Part shown: positions 23,167 through 35,900 of the stretch, one piece after another
How positions within the stretch are numbered: position 1 is the first letter of the stretch
Layout: the number at the start of each line of letters is the position of its first letter
Assembly: GCA_023512835.1 (NCBI GenBank)
Contig: CM042088.1
Location: 53,937,579 to 54,001,578, forward strand
DNA from: Taxillus chinensis
Lineage: Eukaryota; Streptophyta; Magnoliopsida; Santalales; Loranthaceae
Reading direction: 5' to 3'
DNA: 64,000 bases
Position numbers and translations under genes: made by a program
The notes under the pieces: model-generated
Databases searched by the model: none
What the model saw: the letters and a program-made list of their open reading frames with translations, nothing else
What the model was told of the DNA's origin: nothing

Positions 23167-23837
23167 TAGAGTGTGTTTGTTAACGATACTCAATATCGAT
23201 TTTCAGTATTTTAATACGGAAAACACATTCAGTTTTATGTTTGGCATCGCTTTTTGATATCAATTTTCGAAAACATTTTGTTTTCGAGTATCAAAACCGA
23301 AAACACATTTTGTGTGTTTTCATTTTTCCTAAAACCATTTCCCGTCCAACCCATCCGCTATTGACACCGCCCACCCCATTGGCCGCAGCCCACCACCATG
23401 CCACTGCAACCTCCCCCCTAGACGGCTTAGCAGATCTTTTGCCGTTGTTGACGCCACCTGCCTGCGATAGCACCCCTGCAATGGATCTGCCGATATGGAT
23501 CCCAGTCCTGCGACAAATCCCCTGTTACTAGATCCCCCACCCGGCGCGACCTCCCCCATGGCGCGACGCCCGCTTGGCACGACCTCCCCACTAGTGCGAC
23601 GCCCGCCTAGTGTGACCTCCCCAGCGGGCGCGACGCCATCCCAACGTGACCGCCCCCGGTGCGACGCCCCTCTGCCGCACCCCCTCCTCCCGCCCGCTGC
23701 GATGATGCTTGCCAGGCGAACGGAAAACAAAAATGTAAAACAACAACCAAACACAAAAATGAGTTTTCGATGACATTTTCGAATAGCTGAGTACCGTTTC
23801 TAAAGCGAAAACCAAAACGCACAACCAAACATAGCCT

Positions 23838-23839
<2 letters not shown>
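23167..23839. mobile_element. TIR element, copy 1 (GC-rich interior)
   Basis: The left end TAGAGTGTGTTTG pairs with the right end CCAAACATAGCCTTA in inverted orientation. Subterminal AT-rich parts (ACGATAC, TTTTCGAAAACA, AAAACGAAAACA) flank a very GC-rich interior (23,335-23,710) containing an imperfect tandem repeat of GCGCGACCTCCCC/GCGACGCCCG. The ends resemble non-autonomous hAT or Mutator derivatives. The long open readings inside are composition artefacts. The beginning of the interior is shared with copy 2, next door. Confidence 0.7.
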
Positions 23840-24731
<892 letters not shown>

Positions 24732-24734
24732 AAC

Positions 24735-25525
24735 TAGGTATTTTTTTTGTAATTAAGCTTTATTTTTTAAAAAATGATCTCATTTTTAGTGAGTTGCCCT
24801 GGATTATTAAAAAAACTTTTTCTGAAAATAAATTTTGAAAATAAACATAGGATATATATATATACACATACCAAAATTTAGAATTAACCACAAAATAAGA
24901 AAATGATATTCATGACCTAATTCGGTATCATTTTAAATATTGATCATTAGTTGATCAACTTATCGGTGATTTGAATGCATTTTTGGTTATCATCAAAATT
25001 GAGCACAGTTAAAATCAATCTTCTTTGAAAATTGATTTTAGGGGTGTAAAGTAAGTTGGTCCAACCCAACCCAGACAGACATCAAGCTCGCAAATTTTAT
25101 CCTATTTAATTTAAATTTTCTTTAACTTGCAAAACAAGGTTTCCAAAAGCAGGAGGGGAGGGATGGATAGTAGCCCAATCGACTTTTGTGGGAAAATAAC
25201 TAATCTATAATTACACACTATTTTTTAACTATCCATAAAGGTCTTAAGGACAAATTGGGAATAGAGATCATACACACAAAAAAATATTTTAAGACAAATG
25301 AAAGGTCATTTGTACTCCATTAAAATTGCCATAGTAATGCAGAATACTCTCTCGCCTTCCATTAACTCCTCAACGGGCCTATTCAGTAACTTACATCAAT
25401 GTTTCTATGGGGGAGATCCACTCTGTTGATCGAGCTAATCAGTGTCACCCAACAAGAGTTAGAGTATTATGCATTGAAGTATCCTTCAACAAGAGTTAGG
25501 CATATGATTTCTCCAGAGTCATGAC
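24735..25525. other. AT-rich DNA, no gene
   Basis: Nothing is recognised apart from a possible truncated MITE end near 25,040 (AGGGGTGTAAAGTAAGTTGG). Confidence 0.5.
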
Positions 25526-25529
25526 TATT

Positions 25530-25656
25530 GCAACATTAAGTAAATTTTCAAATAAACCATGCTTTTCACAAGTTTTACAGCTGCCTTGCGACCAAAGCCA
25601 GGAACAAAATGTTGAGTCTAAGGAACACTATCAACTCCATCACCCATGATACATCC
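25530..25656 (-). pseudogene. relic of a 5'-3' exonuclease-family gene
   Basis: The minus strand reads GCIMGDGVDSVP, a stop, then TQHFVPGFGRKAAVKLV; a one-base slip gives HGLFENLLNVA. The arrangement GDGVDxVPG-x-QHFVPGFGRK-x-A-x-KL-x(4)HGxxENLL is, to my recollection, found in plant 5'-3' exonuclease (PIN/H3TH) family proteins related to the exonuclease domain of DNA polymerase I. Only the helix-hairpin-helix part is seen, with an in-frame stop and a frameshift, so this is a decayed fragment. The family assignment is from memory of the motif. Confidence 0.42.
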
Positions 25657-25659
25657 TAA

Positions 25660-27060
25660 TCATGACAACTTAAGGATCAATATAAATAAATAACATATTT
25701 TAGCTTTTGTTGGGTGTTTCTTGACGTGAGGCAATAATTGCTAAGGAACTCTTTAAAATATTAATAATATTTTATGAATCCAAGTAATAAAATATAAAAT
25801 AAGTAAAAATAAAATTGGATCTAGATTTAAAAATAGAAATCGCTTTTAAAAACATTTTTGAGACCTACCGTTTTTTAAAGCTGTTTATAAATTTATATTA
25901 TTATTAAATTAGAATGGATCCACATGACTCATTATTTTTAAAAATAACCCGAGAATTATTTTGTATCATACTTTCTCACCATAAAAGAACTTGCTTCTAT
26001 TGGGATAAAGTGGAGTAATATATTATTACCATACATTTATTTAAAAATAGTAATTAATTTATTTTTACCTAAATTAAAATAAAATTCTAATATTCATCCA
26101 AATTATCATTCTTATTTGTAAATTGATTTAAACGTATAGAAAATAAATATACATTTGTACATTTAATTGTCAAATAAAAAATATAAATACATATAATACA
26201 ATATACTAATAATATTATTATTATTATTTATCACAATTTAGTTACAAATAAATAAAAATAATGATTTAATTATTATATTGTATAAATTTTGATATAAATT
26301 TTATTTATATGTCACATATTTGTATTTTATGTTTTAATTTGGATAAAAATAACTTAATTATTATTTTTAAATAAAAGTATGGTAACAATTTGCGTTTTAT
26401 TTTATTTAATTAGTTTTAAACCTAAATAATAAAATTATTAACCATTGATTTATGAATAATATATTTTTGAATAATTATTTAAATGAATAATAAATATTTA
26501 TTTTCTTATTTTTCTTATTTTTCCTTCATTATATTTGGTAGATATATTAATAAGTCCGTTTAGTTAATAAGTGTTTAATTTGAATAATGTTATACTCTCA
26601 TTTGGTATTGCGTGGGGAACTTGATTCGACTCTTCTCATTAAGTTTTTGATTTTTCATATTTCATTTAATATATAAATATTAATGAATCAATATATTTAA
26701 AAATTATCATTTTAGTGTATTGATTCCTCGTTTTGCACATGTTTAGTATACTCAAACGTTAGTATCGGCATAAAGCTAGTGTCCCAACAAGTTAAGTCCT
26801 TACACTATTTATTTCATTATACAAATGAGGGTTCCAAACTCAACGGCCTATCCTCAAACAATAACCGTTACTTCCAATCTGGTGCAAGAAATCTAGAGGT
26901 TCAATTAGATAATGTAAGTCATACGTTCACCATTGAATCATTTAATTCAGTCACCCCCTCATATGCTATTACCTGATAATAGTGGGAATGAGGGTGGAAG
27001 TATGTAATTGATTTGAGTCTTCTTTATTAGGATTTTGCAATTATTTTTATAATTAAAGTC
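25660..27060. other. very AT-rich DNA
   Basis: Long TAAATAAA/ATTATTATT-rich sequence without a recognisable gene or repeat boundary. Confidence 0.55.
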
Positions 27061-27061
27061 A

Positions 27062-28683
27062 TGTCATGCCTTGACTTTTAAGAACGTCTTCTAGTGCCGT
27101 TCATGTTACTTGAGGAGGAGTGGTGTGGAAAGCATAGCTAGTGTACAACGGAAGGCTCCGAGACAGTTCATGCGGGAGATTCGGTAGACTCCCTCTAAAG
27201 TTCAGACGTGTTAACCCGGTTAAGTGTGAGGAGTACACCGCTAGTCATAGACTTGATAATAAACGAGGGCTTTTGTTATCCTTACACAAACTGATCGAGA
27301 CCTAGAGTTATTTCTTGACGAATCTAGGACAGGATGAAACTAGTCAACGTATATACTCAAACGGTAAGGCTTGCTTATATCAACCTTCTTTCATATGGAC
27401 GATTAAACGACATGCAGGTTGACATTCTCGCCTTGTGACAGATGGTATCAGAGAAATCTGGCCCGTATGTTGAAAGCTCACTGAGCACTCTTGCGAATCG
27501 ATTTGTGTGGTCCCTAAAGGGTGGGAGCCCATAAGAGATATGGGTTAACCAAATAGTGAGCTTTGGGCTCGCCACATCAGCTCGCACGGCTTTAAAACGC
27601 GTTGTAACATTTTTCAAGCCTGCTCCACTATATTAAACCATTGGCTTCCCCCACTTTCTTTCATGTGGGACAACTTTCCCAACAATCTCCCCCTTTGTCG
27701 CACATCGAACCACATCATAGGACACACCTATGGATCTAATCTGCCACCATATGGGACTGTCATGGAATTTTCCTTGCAGCTCCCCCTCAATCCACACCCT
27801 GATTGAGATCATAGTGATTCGATCACCTGGTGACAGAGGTTTTGTATACTTCCGCACACCACAGAACACGCCGCTCGATCACATCACGCCGAGAAGAGTT
27901 TCGATATCATGGAACATCTTTCCGGGGGACAACCAAGCTCTGATACCACTTGATAGGATCGGGCCAAGGCGCAGGCCCACCCGCATGTCACAATATTATC
28001 CGCTTTGGGCTCACCACATCGGCCTGCACAGCTTTAAAACGCGTTGTGACATTTTCTAGGCCTACTCCACTACATTAAACCATTGGCTTCCCCCACTTTC
28101 TTTCATGTGGGACAACTTTCCAAACATCTTGCACACATCGCGTTCACTTGTGTTGGAGTATCCAGGGTGGAATACCAAGGAGCGATATAGAGATATGGAA
28201 AGGAAGTTATAAGGAACACATTAGCTGATCTTGGTTCCTCTGAGCTCATGTGATGCGATAAAGGCATTGCAAAATTGAGTGGGTGAGGATGTCATGCCCA
28301 AGAGTTTCCAGGACATCTCTTAATGGGGCAACACAAATTAATGTTCATCCTACTTGAGGAGGGGCAATATGGAAAATATAGCTAATGCACAGCGGAAGGT
28401 TTTGAGACAGTTCGTGCAAGAGATTAGATAAAGCCCCTTTGGAGTTCAAACGTGCCGACCGGTTAAGTGAGGGGAGCATACCCTTAGTCGTGAACTTAAC
28501 GATGAAAAGGAGATTTAGTCATTCTTGCACGAACTGGTTGAGAACTATAGTTATTCTTCTAATAAGCTCAAACTAAGACAAAACTAATCTACGTATGTTC
28601 CAAGTGGTAAGACTTACTTAGATTAGCCTTTTCTCGCATAAGTGATTAAGGACCACACAAGTTAAAATTCTCATCTTGTGACA
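27062..28683 (+). mobile_element. TRIM element with a second TRIM nested in it
   Basis: LTR1 (27,062-27,440) starts TGTCATGCC and ends TTGTGACA. It is followed by a primer-binding site, TGGTATCAGAG (27,443). LTR2 (28,290-28,683) starts TGTCATGCC after a purine run (GAGTGGGTGAGGA) and ends TTGTGACA. The LTRs share recognisable blocks such as GGAAGGNTNNGAGACAGTTC and GGAGNATACC. No protein is encoded between the LTRs, as expected for a terminal-repeat retrotransposon in miniature. The inner domain is interrupted at 27,553-28,126 by a reverse-oriented TRIM. Related copies of the outer family are at 45.9-46.9 kb. Confidence 0.8.
27553..28126 (-). mobile_element. nested TRIM, reverse orientation
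   Basis: A repeat of about 130-176 bp ends both halves: 27,553-27,684 and 27,951-28,126, sharing GGCTTTAAAACGCGTTGT and CCATTGGCTTCCCCCAC. Read on the minus strand the LTR begins TGTTGGGAAAGTTGTCCCAC. The right copy is followed by a primer-binding site TGGTATCAGAGCTTGG (27,948-27,933), and the left copy is preceded by the polypurine run AAAGGGGGAGAT. It thus has LTR, PBS, short noncoding interior, PPT, LTR. The left LTR is truncated at its outer edge. Confidence 0.78.
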
Positions 28684-28751
28684 TGTGTCCACATGTATTG
28701 CCAACTCAACACAATAATGCCACATAAACACAAAGTTAGTAGACTAATGGT

Positions 28752-31700
28752 TGTCATCACCCGTTTTTGACCGGGCTCGTTGCTGGCTTTTGTGAAAGGA
28801 CTCTATGCTAGTTCATTTTGTTGATCCTAGAGTCATCCCTGCACAAGGCTCGCACAAACCATTAAAGAGAAGAAAAACACAGAGTCGCCACCAAACAAAT
28901 TAGAGGTGTGATTGGGCACCTAAAGAAAGGTCTACGGTTCCAGAGAATTAGGTTCGGGAGTCGGTTACGTGTGGGGAAGGAAAAAAACTCTTGCACCCCC
29001 ACAACACCCATAATTGGTACCTAGTCTTGATCTATGGGTGTTTACTTGCATTATTCAAAAAGAAGTTATTTTTTTATTTTCGAAAAAGGAGAGTTTTTAG
29101 GATCTAGGCCTTAAAACAACAAAAAAAAATTTACAGCAAATAAAAAAGAAATACATTCTAATTTTAGAAAAAGAATGTGGGATCTAGGCCCATGTGACGA
29201 TTGCATTTCTTTTAGAAAACAAAAGTGATTTTCTTTTTTAGAAAAGAAAACAAAAATCATTTGAATTCAAATATGAGAATACTGCCACAATTAATATTGG
29301 CCCAGGCAGACTAGGATATGAGCATCTAGGACTCAACCCTCATGACCGCCCAGGCCTTATTTTAATTTTTTCTAGAAAATGTACTCTTTGCTTGTCCTTT
29401 TTAATTTTTGAAGAAAAAATGAATGAGAGTTAAAAGAGAAACCGTTTCACTTCAAAACATTTGAGAAAAGAAGTTTTAACAGTTTAAATATAAAGAGATT
29501 AAAGAGAAGAACCTGAGTGATCTTTTTGTGACCGAACTTGGAGATCTTCCTCCAAAAGTCTCCCTAAAAATAAAAGGTTAGAAAGGAAAATGCGGTTTCC
29601 CTTCCCCGCTTTAAGTCTTCGGTTCCACGTTTCCAGAATGCTCCCCCCTTGGCTTGGAACGTTCCCTTTAGGTGCTTGAAGATAAGTATATCTTTCTCTG
29701 ATTTTTCCTCTCTCTGAATAATATCCTTTGATGCGTGATAATTCCCCCTGATACTTGATAATTGATGCCCCCTTCCTTGCCTCTTAGGGCAGTCTATTTA
29801 TAGGAATCCCCGGGGAGACAGCCCGTGCCTCGGCATTTATTGGATGCCTTACAGTCCCCATGAGTCAACTATATCGTTCCAATGAATTAATGACTTCGGA
29901 AATGGGATTCTCGGTTCCCGGCGATTTACAATAATTCACAGTTCCCGTGCTTTGAAAAAGGAGTCCCAATGCCTGAAAATAAATAAATCGTTTGAGATTA
30001 TTTAATCCTATGTTGTACCTGGACGCCTTGGTGGGTAAGGGCTGAATGCATTTTCGGATGTATTGGAGTCGTTGGGAATTAATAGTTATGCAGTCCCCAG
30101 GGTCAACTGTGATGTCCCGAGGAAAATGACTTTTAATTATAGAGGTCTTCCATTCCTATGCTCAAAAATGGAGTTCTGAGACATTTGAATTTAATATTCG
30201 GAGACTCCTCAATTCCCACGCTTAAAAAGGGGGTTCTGAGACACTGATGGCCTTTAATGCACTTAAAAAGAATTTTCTGGATTTTTCAGAGTCCCAGTGC
30301 TTTGGAGTCACTCCCAGACCTGTAGAGGAGCTATTTTGGAGTTTTTCAAAATTATTGACCAGGTTTGACCTCCGAATCCGAGCTTATTCCGGATCGGTGG
30401 CCTTATTCCGCATCAATAGGTCCTTATTCCTCATTAATGAGCTTATTCCGCATCAATGGGCTTAGCTCGGATTTGACCAAGTTTGACCTCCGGATCTGGG
30501 CTTATTCGGATGAGTGGCCTTATTCCGTATCGATGGGCTTTACTTGGATTTGACCAAGTTTGACCACCGAATTTGGGCTTATTCGGATCAGTGGCCTTAT
30601 TCGCATTAGTAAGTCCTTATTCCGCATTAGTGGGCTTAGCTCGGATTTGACAAAGTTTGACCACCGGATTTGGGCTTAGTTCAGTAGGTCCTTATTCCGC
30701 ATCGATAGGTTTAGCTCGGATTTGACCAAGTTTGACTACCGGATTTGGGCTTATTCCGAATCAATGGCCTTATTACGCATCGGTAAGTCTTTATTCCGCA
30801 TTAGTGGGCTTAGCTCGAATTTGACCAAGTTTGACCACCGGATTTGGGCTTAATCCGCATCGCTAGGTCCTTATTCCACATCGGTAGGGTTAGCTCGGAT
30901 TTGACCAAGTTTGACCGCCGGATTTGGGCTTAGTCTAGATTTGACCAAGTTTGACCACCGGATTTGGGCTTCCCCAAAAATTTCCGTGTGTGGGCTTGGT
31001 CGCCACGTGACACCTCTACTTGGGCTTCCTTAGGCTTCTCTTGTTATTACTTACTTGTGTAAGGAGAGTGCCTTTGTATATATACTGGGCGAAGGAGAAG
31101 CAAAAGCGGCAATATGGGACAAACATGCATATGAAGAACCAAAATTCGTGGAAAATTAGCAGATTTCCGGGCAACTTCAAAAATTCATAACTTTCTCCAC
31201 AGAGCTCTGATTAGAGCCAAATTGGTCTTGTTTTGCTCCAAATTCTGTTATCTATCTTTTGAAAGTGGAATCACTCCAAAAGGATCAGCCATTTAGGAGA
31301 AAAGTGGGAAATACCGCACAGAGGTACATGATAAAATGAGCATTCTGCCCGTCCGATTCAAAAATTCATAGATAATTGCACAGAACTCGGATTACCCTAA
31401 AACCAGTTGGAGATGATAGATAAAGATGTTATCTAACTAATTCAATTGACTTTATTCATATCCAATAAGTATTTAGAAAGTTATTGGCAAAATAGTGTCC
31501 TGCACTGGCTGTCTCCCCCAAATTTGTACAAGGTTTGGTTACCAACTTTGAAAAATCATAACTAATTGAATACAGCCCGGAATATTCTCAAACCAATTGG
31601 AAATGATAGATAAAGATGTTATCTAATCAATGCAATTGACTTTGTTGGATTACGACAAGTATCGGGGAAGTTATTAATAAAATAGCGGGCTACCCACCGA

Positions 31701-31858
31701 TTGTCCAATTCAACTTGGTACTTTTGTCATAGCCATTTCATTTCTCCTCGGAATCAAGTGTGGTCAAGTGCGTTATTCTCCGAATGTCATCCTCTATCAC
31801 TTAGTGGTCCTTTGCCCAGTACGATTGCGATCTAACCCGGTCAAAATAAGGTACAACA
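28752..31858 (+). mobile_element. 3.1-kb solo LTR with perfect target-site duplication
   Basis: The unit begins TGTCATCACCCG and ends GGTACAACA. Its flanks are identical 5-mers: ATGGT at 28,747-28,751 and ATGGT at 31,859-31,863. Beginning and end words (CACCCGTTTTTGACC; ACCCGGTCAAAATAAGG) resemble LTRs of large plant Ty3/gypsy elements. No internal domain, PBS or PPT is present, so it is what remains after recombination between two LTRs. A minisatellite occupies 30,350-30,990. No protein is encoded. Confidence 0.85.
30350..30990. repeat. minisatellite inside the solo LTR
   Basis: Phrases GATTTGACCAAGTTTGACC, CCGGATTTGGGCTTATTCCG and CATCGGTAGGTCCTTATTCC recur about eight times with variation, in composite units of about 60-120 bp. 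Confidence 0.85.
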
Positions 31859-31863
31859 ATGGT

Positions 31864-32540
31864 TATGCAAATGTTTTTCTAACAATATTGACCTCTGAGG
31901 AAACAAAAAAAAACTTTAATGACTTAAATGAGAAAAAAAAGAATTGATAACTTGCAAGGTATAATATGCAAAGTTGAATGACCATAGACATGAATGACTA
32001 CAACAAGATAGATCAAATGTGAGTAAGACAAATTAAAACACAATCTCATGCTTTGAGTCCATATATTTGATTGTATAGTTCCATTTAATTCAAATGTTTC
32101 AAAAACATGATTTTATTTTTAAAAATAGAATCAAGTCAATAAAGATTCATTTAGCATACTTATTTTCTGAATAAAGTACTATTTTATTTAAACCCGGATT
32201 TAAATATAGTAGCTTTTTCTGAAAACTTAGTTTATTTGTTTTCTGTTTTTAAATAATGTAGTAGGGGACCTATTTTAATTTTTGATTTTTTTCACTCATT
32301 CATTTACTTTATTGTTTAGGCTCGCTATATTTTATTTTTCTATCAATTTTTTTACCCAATTAAAAAATATAATATTTTAAGAATACATTATTTTTAGTAT
32401 CAAATAAAATTTATTTTTAAAATTTAAATATAAATTTTAATAATATTAAAAAAGCAAAATACAAGGAAAACCGTGGGACCAATCAGGCATTCATCATAAT
32501 AAGTATACTCCGGTCCCCATGGAACGCAGTGCGGAGACTG
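31864..32540. other. AT-rich DNA upstream of FKBP42
   Basis: Nothing coding is visible; the right part presumably includes the FKBP42 promoter. No clear TATA box could be assigned. Confidence 0.4.
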
Positions 32541-32549
32541 CCGCAGTGA

Positions 32550-32972
32550 ATCAGACCCCTTGTGACCCCTCGTCGTCTGCACTCTGCAGTCTCTATCCTT
32601 GGTCGTGTCGGGTGGATAAGAAATTAAGAACGATCTCCCTGGAAGCTTCTTCCATCATCACTTTCATCCTCACACCGAATTGAATTCCCCGTTTTTAGTT
32701 TAAATAAAAATAAAAATCAAAATAGAGTGATTGCCACCTTCAGATTCTTCCGATCGATTCTGGTGAGCCACTCCCTGTATTCATTTAAATGTGCTAGGGC
32801 TTTGTACTGTAATCTTTAGTTTATGATAATTTGTTTTTGCATCTCTTACACACACATTCTCTAATTTTAAGTTTAATGATTTGCATTTTGGCCGACATTC
32901 GTGTTTTTTTTTTTCAGAAGTTTACGGTTCGTGGGTCTGTTGGGTTTGTATTTATTAGCTTTGGGGCGACTA
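32550..32972 (+). other. FKBP42: FKBP42 5' leader with an intron
   Basis: A probable noncoding first exon ends CGATTCTG before a GTGAGC donor at 32,763. The acceptor is a T-rich tract ending TTTTTCAG at 32,917. The next exon starts at 32,918, 55 bases before the start codon. The transcription start itself cannot be seen. Confidence 0.5.
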
Positions 32973-35900
32973 ATGGAGGGTGTTCAGGAACTGGGTCAGT
33001 CAATAGGTAGGTAACATTAACCTGCTTTTCTTTGTTCTTTTGTTCTTGAGTAGGAATAAATAGAGATGTTTACCGTCAAGATATAAGTATGTTTCGTTTT
33101 CATCTGCATTTCTCGTTTTGCAGTAATTGGATGATCATTTTTTAGTACTGGATAGAAATTTTTTGAAATTACTTGCAATTTGTCAGTGATCGTATATATA
33201 GTGATTTTGGGCATTCAAGATTAATGTCTTCTATTCATACATTACTCCACTTTATCACAACGGAAGCAAGTTCTTTTCTGGCGAGAAATCTAGCTATTAT
33301 CCCTGCTTTTGCGGCAGGTGAGAACATGGTTGGCTCAATTTGTTGAGAAATCATCTTGTTGGAACAACCCCAGCCAAGCCAGACCTATGCCACTTTTGGT
33401 GAATCCAACCACGAATTAGTTAGATTGCAACACAGCCCACTTCTCCCATCTCTCTTATTCATCTACCCCCACCCCCATTAAGAAAGCCCAATCCATTGAT
33501 ATCTTAGTCTGAAGGCATGTATTTCGATCAAGGCATAGATTTTGCTGATACTAATGAAATAAGGCTCAAAAATCTGTCTTAATGTTTATGGGCCTTACAT
33601 TCTCACAGTATTTCCTTATATAGAGGTATTCCCATAGAAGCTACGTATCAACACTGGAGAGGAAGAATAAACTTTATGCCTTCTTGTTATTGAATGACCT
33701 TGTTCAGTGTATGAAATATATTAGTTGAACTTAAAAGTTAGTACAGGTATAAAGGTAATAATTTGTTTGTCATCCTACAAGTTATCATGCAAGGGAAAAA
33801 AAACCTTTAGTATTGGATGGTTGCTGACTAGTCATTCAACAGTATGTTATCAATGAGTTAGTTATATATAGATTGTTTTTTTTGGGGTGTGTGAGTTTGA
33901 TCAATATATTATCTTTACAGGTATAGACGATGAGAATGAAATAGTCACTGAAAATGTTGCATTTGTGCACAACGAACCCCCACAGGATGGTATTGCCCCC
34001 CCCTAAAGTTGATGCTCAAGTGGAGCCAATTCATGAGAAAGTAACAAAACAAATCATAAAGGAAGGCCATGGTCAAATACCATCCAAATATTCCACCTGC
34101 TTCTGTAAGTAGTATGAACTGATTGCATTGCACCTTTATTGCCGTTTTATTTTATTTTTATATGCTTCTCACCAAGTTGATTGCACTTCTGTATGATGAA
34201 TTTTATTTAATGAGGGACCTATGACATATTCTGAGCTGTGGGATGTGAATTCTGTGACTGCAATTCGCAGTGCACTACAAGGCATGGACGAAAAGTACAC
34301 AACATAAATTTGAAGACACATGGCAGGAGCAAAGGCCGCTTGAATTGATTTTAGGGAAAGGTAAGGCTACATTATTTAAATATCAAAAGTTATTTCACAT
34401 TCCCTGTCATTGTTTTTCCTTTATATGTGACATAATCTAGATAGAGAAAATTTATTCATATTCAACTATTCAGGGACATTTAACCATTTATGACTATCTT
34501 TCATTCTATAGTGACATCCTATGGCTATGAGAGTTATATGGTGTTGATAGGAATATGGCCAACGGGCATAGACTTAGGGGAGGGGTTGAATCAATATGAC
34601 AATATACACTCTTTCAAATAACTTCTTTAACTATAGTCACCTTATCCAGAAACAACACGTAGATTCCTACACTAGCACCGGTAAGAAGGCACCCAACACC
34701 AAGACGAGTTGCTAAATTCAAGAACAGAATGTAAAAGGAGCCATGCATGGGATGATGGAGAGTCGCGACAACAAGCACGTGGTGCACGTGGCGTCCATCA
34801 CGTGCACCGCCACACACACTTTTCATGTTGTGCAAGATGTCTTTTTCGTTAAGGAATCTATTTTAGCTTAATTTTCTTTTGTAATTCATAGTTTATACTA
34901 AGTGGGTTAAATTGGTCTTTTATCTTAATTTTTCTTTTGTAATAAGTTTTCAATCTCTAGCTTCTGTTTATATTTATAAATAGGTCATGTAAATGATGAA
35001 TTATGTACCTATTTGATTGACTTTTATTAATTAATTTTCAATTAAAGGTTTATTGTTATATTTCAGTTTTTTCAGTTAATTACTTGAATTGCTTAGGTTA
35101 GAATATGAGTATTCAATTATTCTTCTTTAAATCGTTATTGGATCCTAATCAAGTTTCTTAATAATTTGGTGCTTTCATTATGAGATTCTCATCAAGATTT
35201 TTCAGTAAAGATTCAATTTTTGTTGCGCATTCTTTATCAATATATCAGAGAAGGCGACCAAGACGTACAAGCAGCAATTTGAAGCTCTAGAGTATTTCGT
35301 GACAAAGTTATTGACATCTATGATTCGAATGACCAGATCAAATGAGGAGATGGTTCGCTCACGAGGTAGGACCAACGAGAACCTTGATCGTCTAATTGTA
35401 GAAAGTAAGTGCAAGGAATTGATCAAAGGCAAACAAACTCAAGGAGACAACCGAAGGTTATGACGATCTACGCTAGATTCTGATGATATATTGGGTCTTG
35501 AAGATGAATCCTACTATGACCAGCCTAAGCATGGTGGACTTGTGGAGCATGGATTGGTGGCAGTCGAGCGTTGGTTGCATGAAGAAATAGCCATAGGAGA
35601 GGTTGACAACAACTTTGGGATTGATGAGATGTTTGATAGGATAGATTATGGTCAAAGGCCAGTTTACGGCCAACAAAGGGGACAAAGGTGTGGCACTAAC
35701 AACTCAAATGATGTTAGACACCATGATTGAGGCCTGAAGAAGCCAAAGATCAAGTTTTTGTACTTCAAGGGAGGAGACCCTTACAAGTGATTGGACAAGG
35801 CAGCTCATTATTTTCAAGTACAAGATGGCTAGAGTCGATTGGGTTGTAGTGGCCTGTATGTATCTTGACGCTAAGGCCAATAGTTGATGGCGACGGATCA

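Noticed and set aside
23329..23754. 141-codon minus-strand frame and its plus-strand counterparts in GC-rich DNA
   Set aside because: Located inside the TIR element's GC-rich tandem repeat; Pro/Arg/Gly-rich on one strand and mirrored on the other, so a composition artefact.
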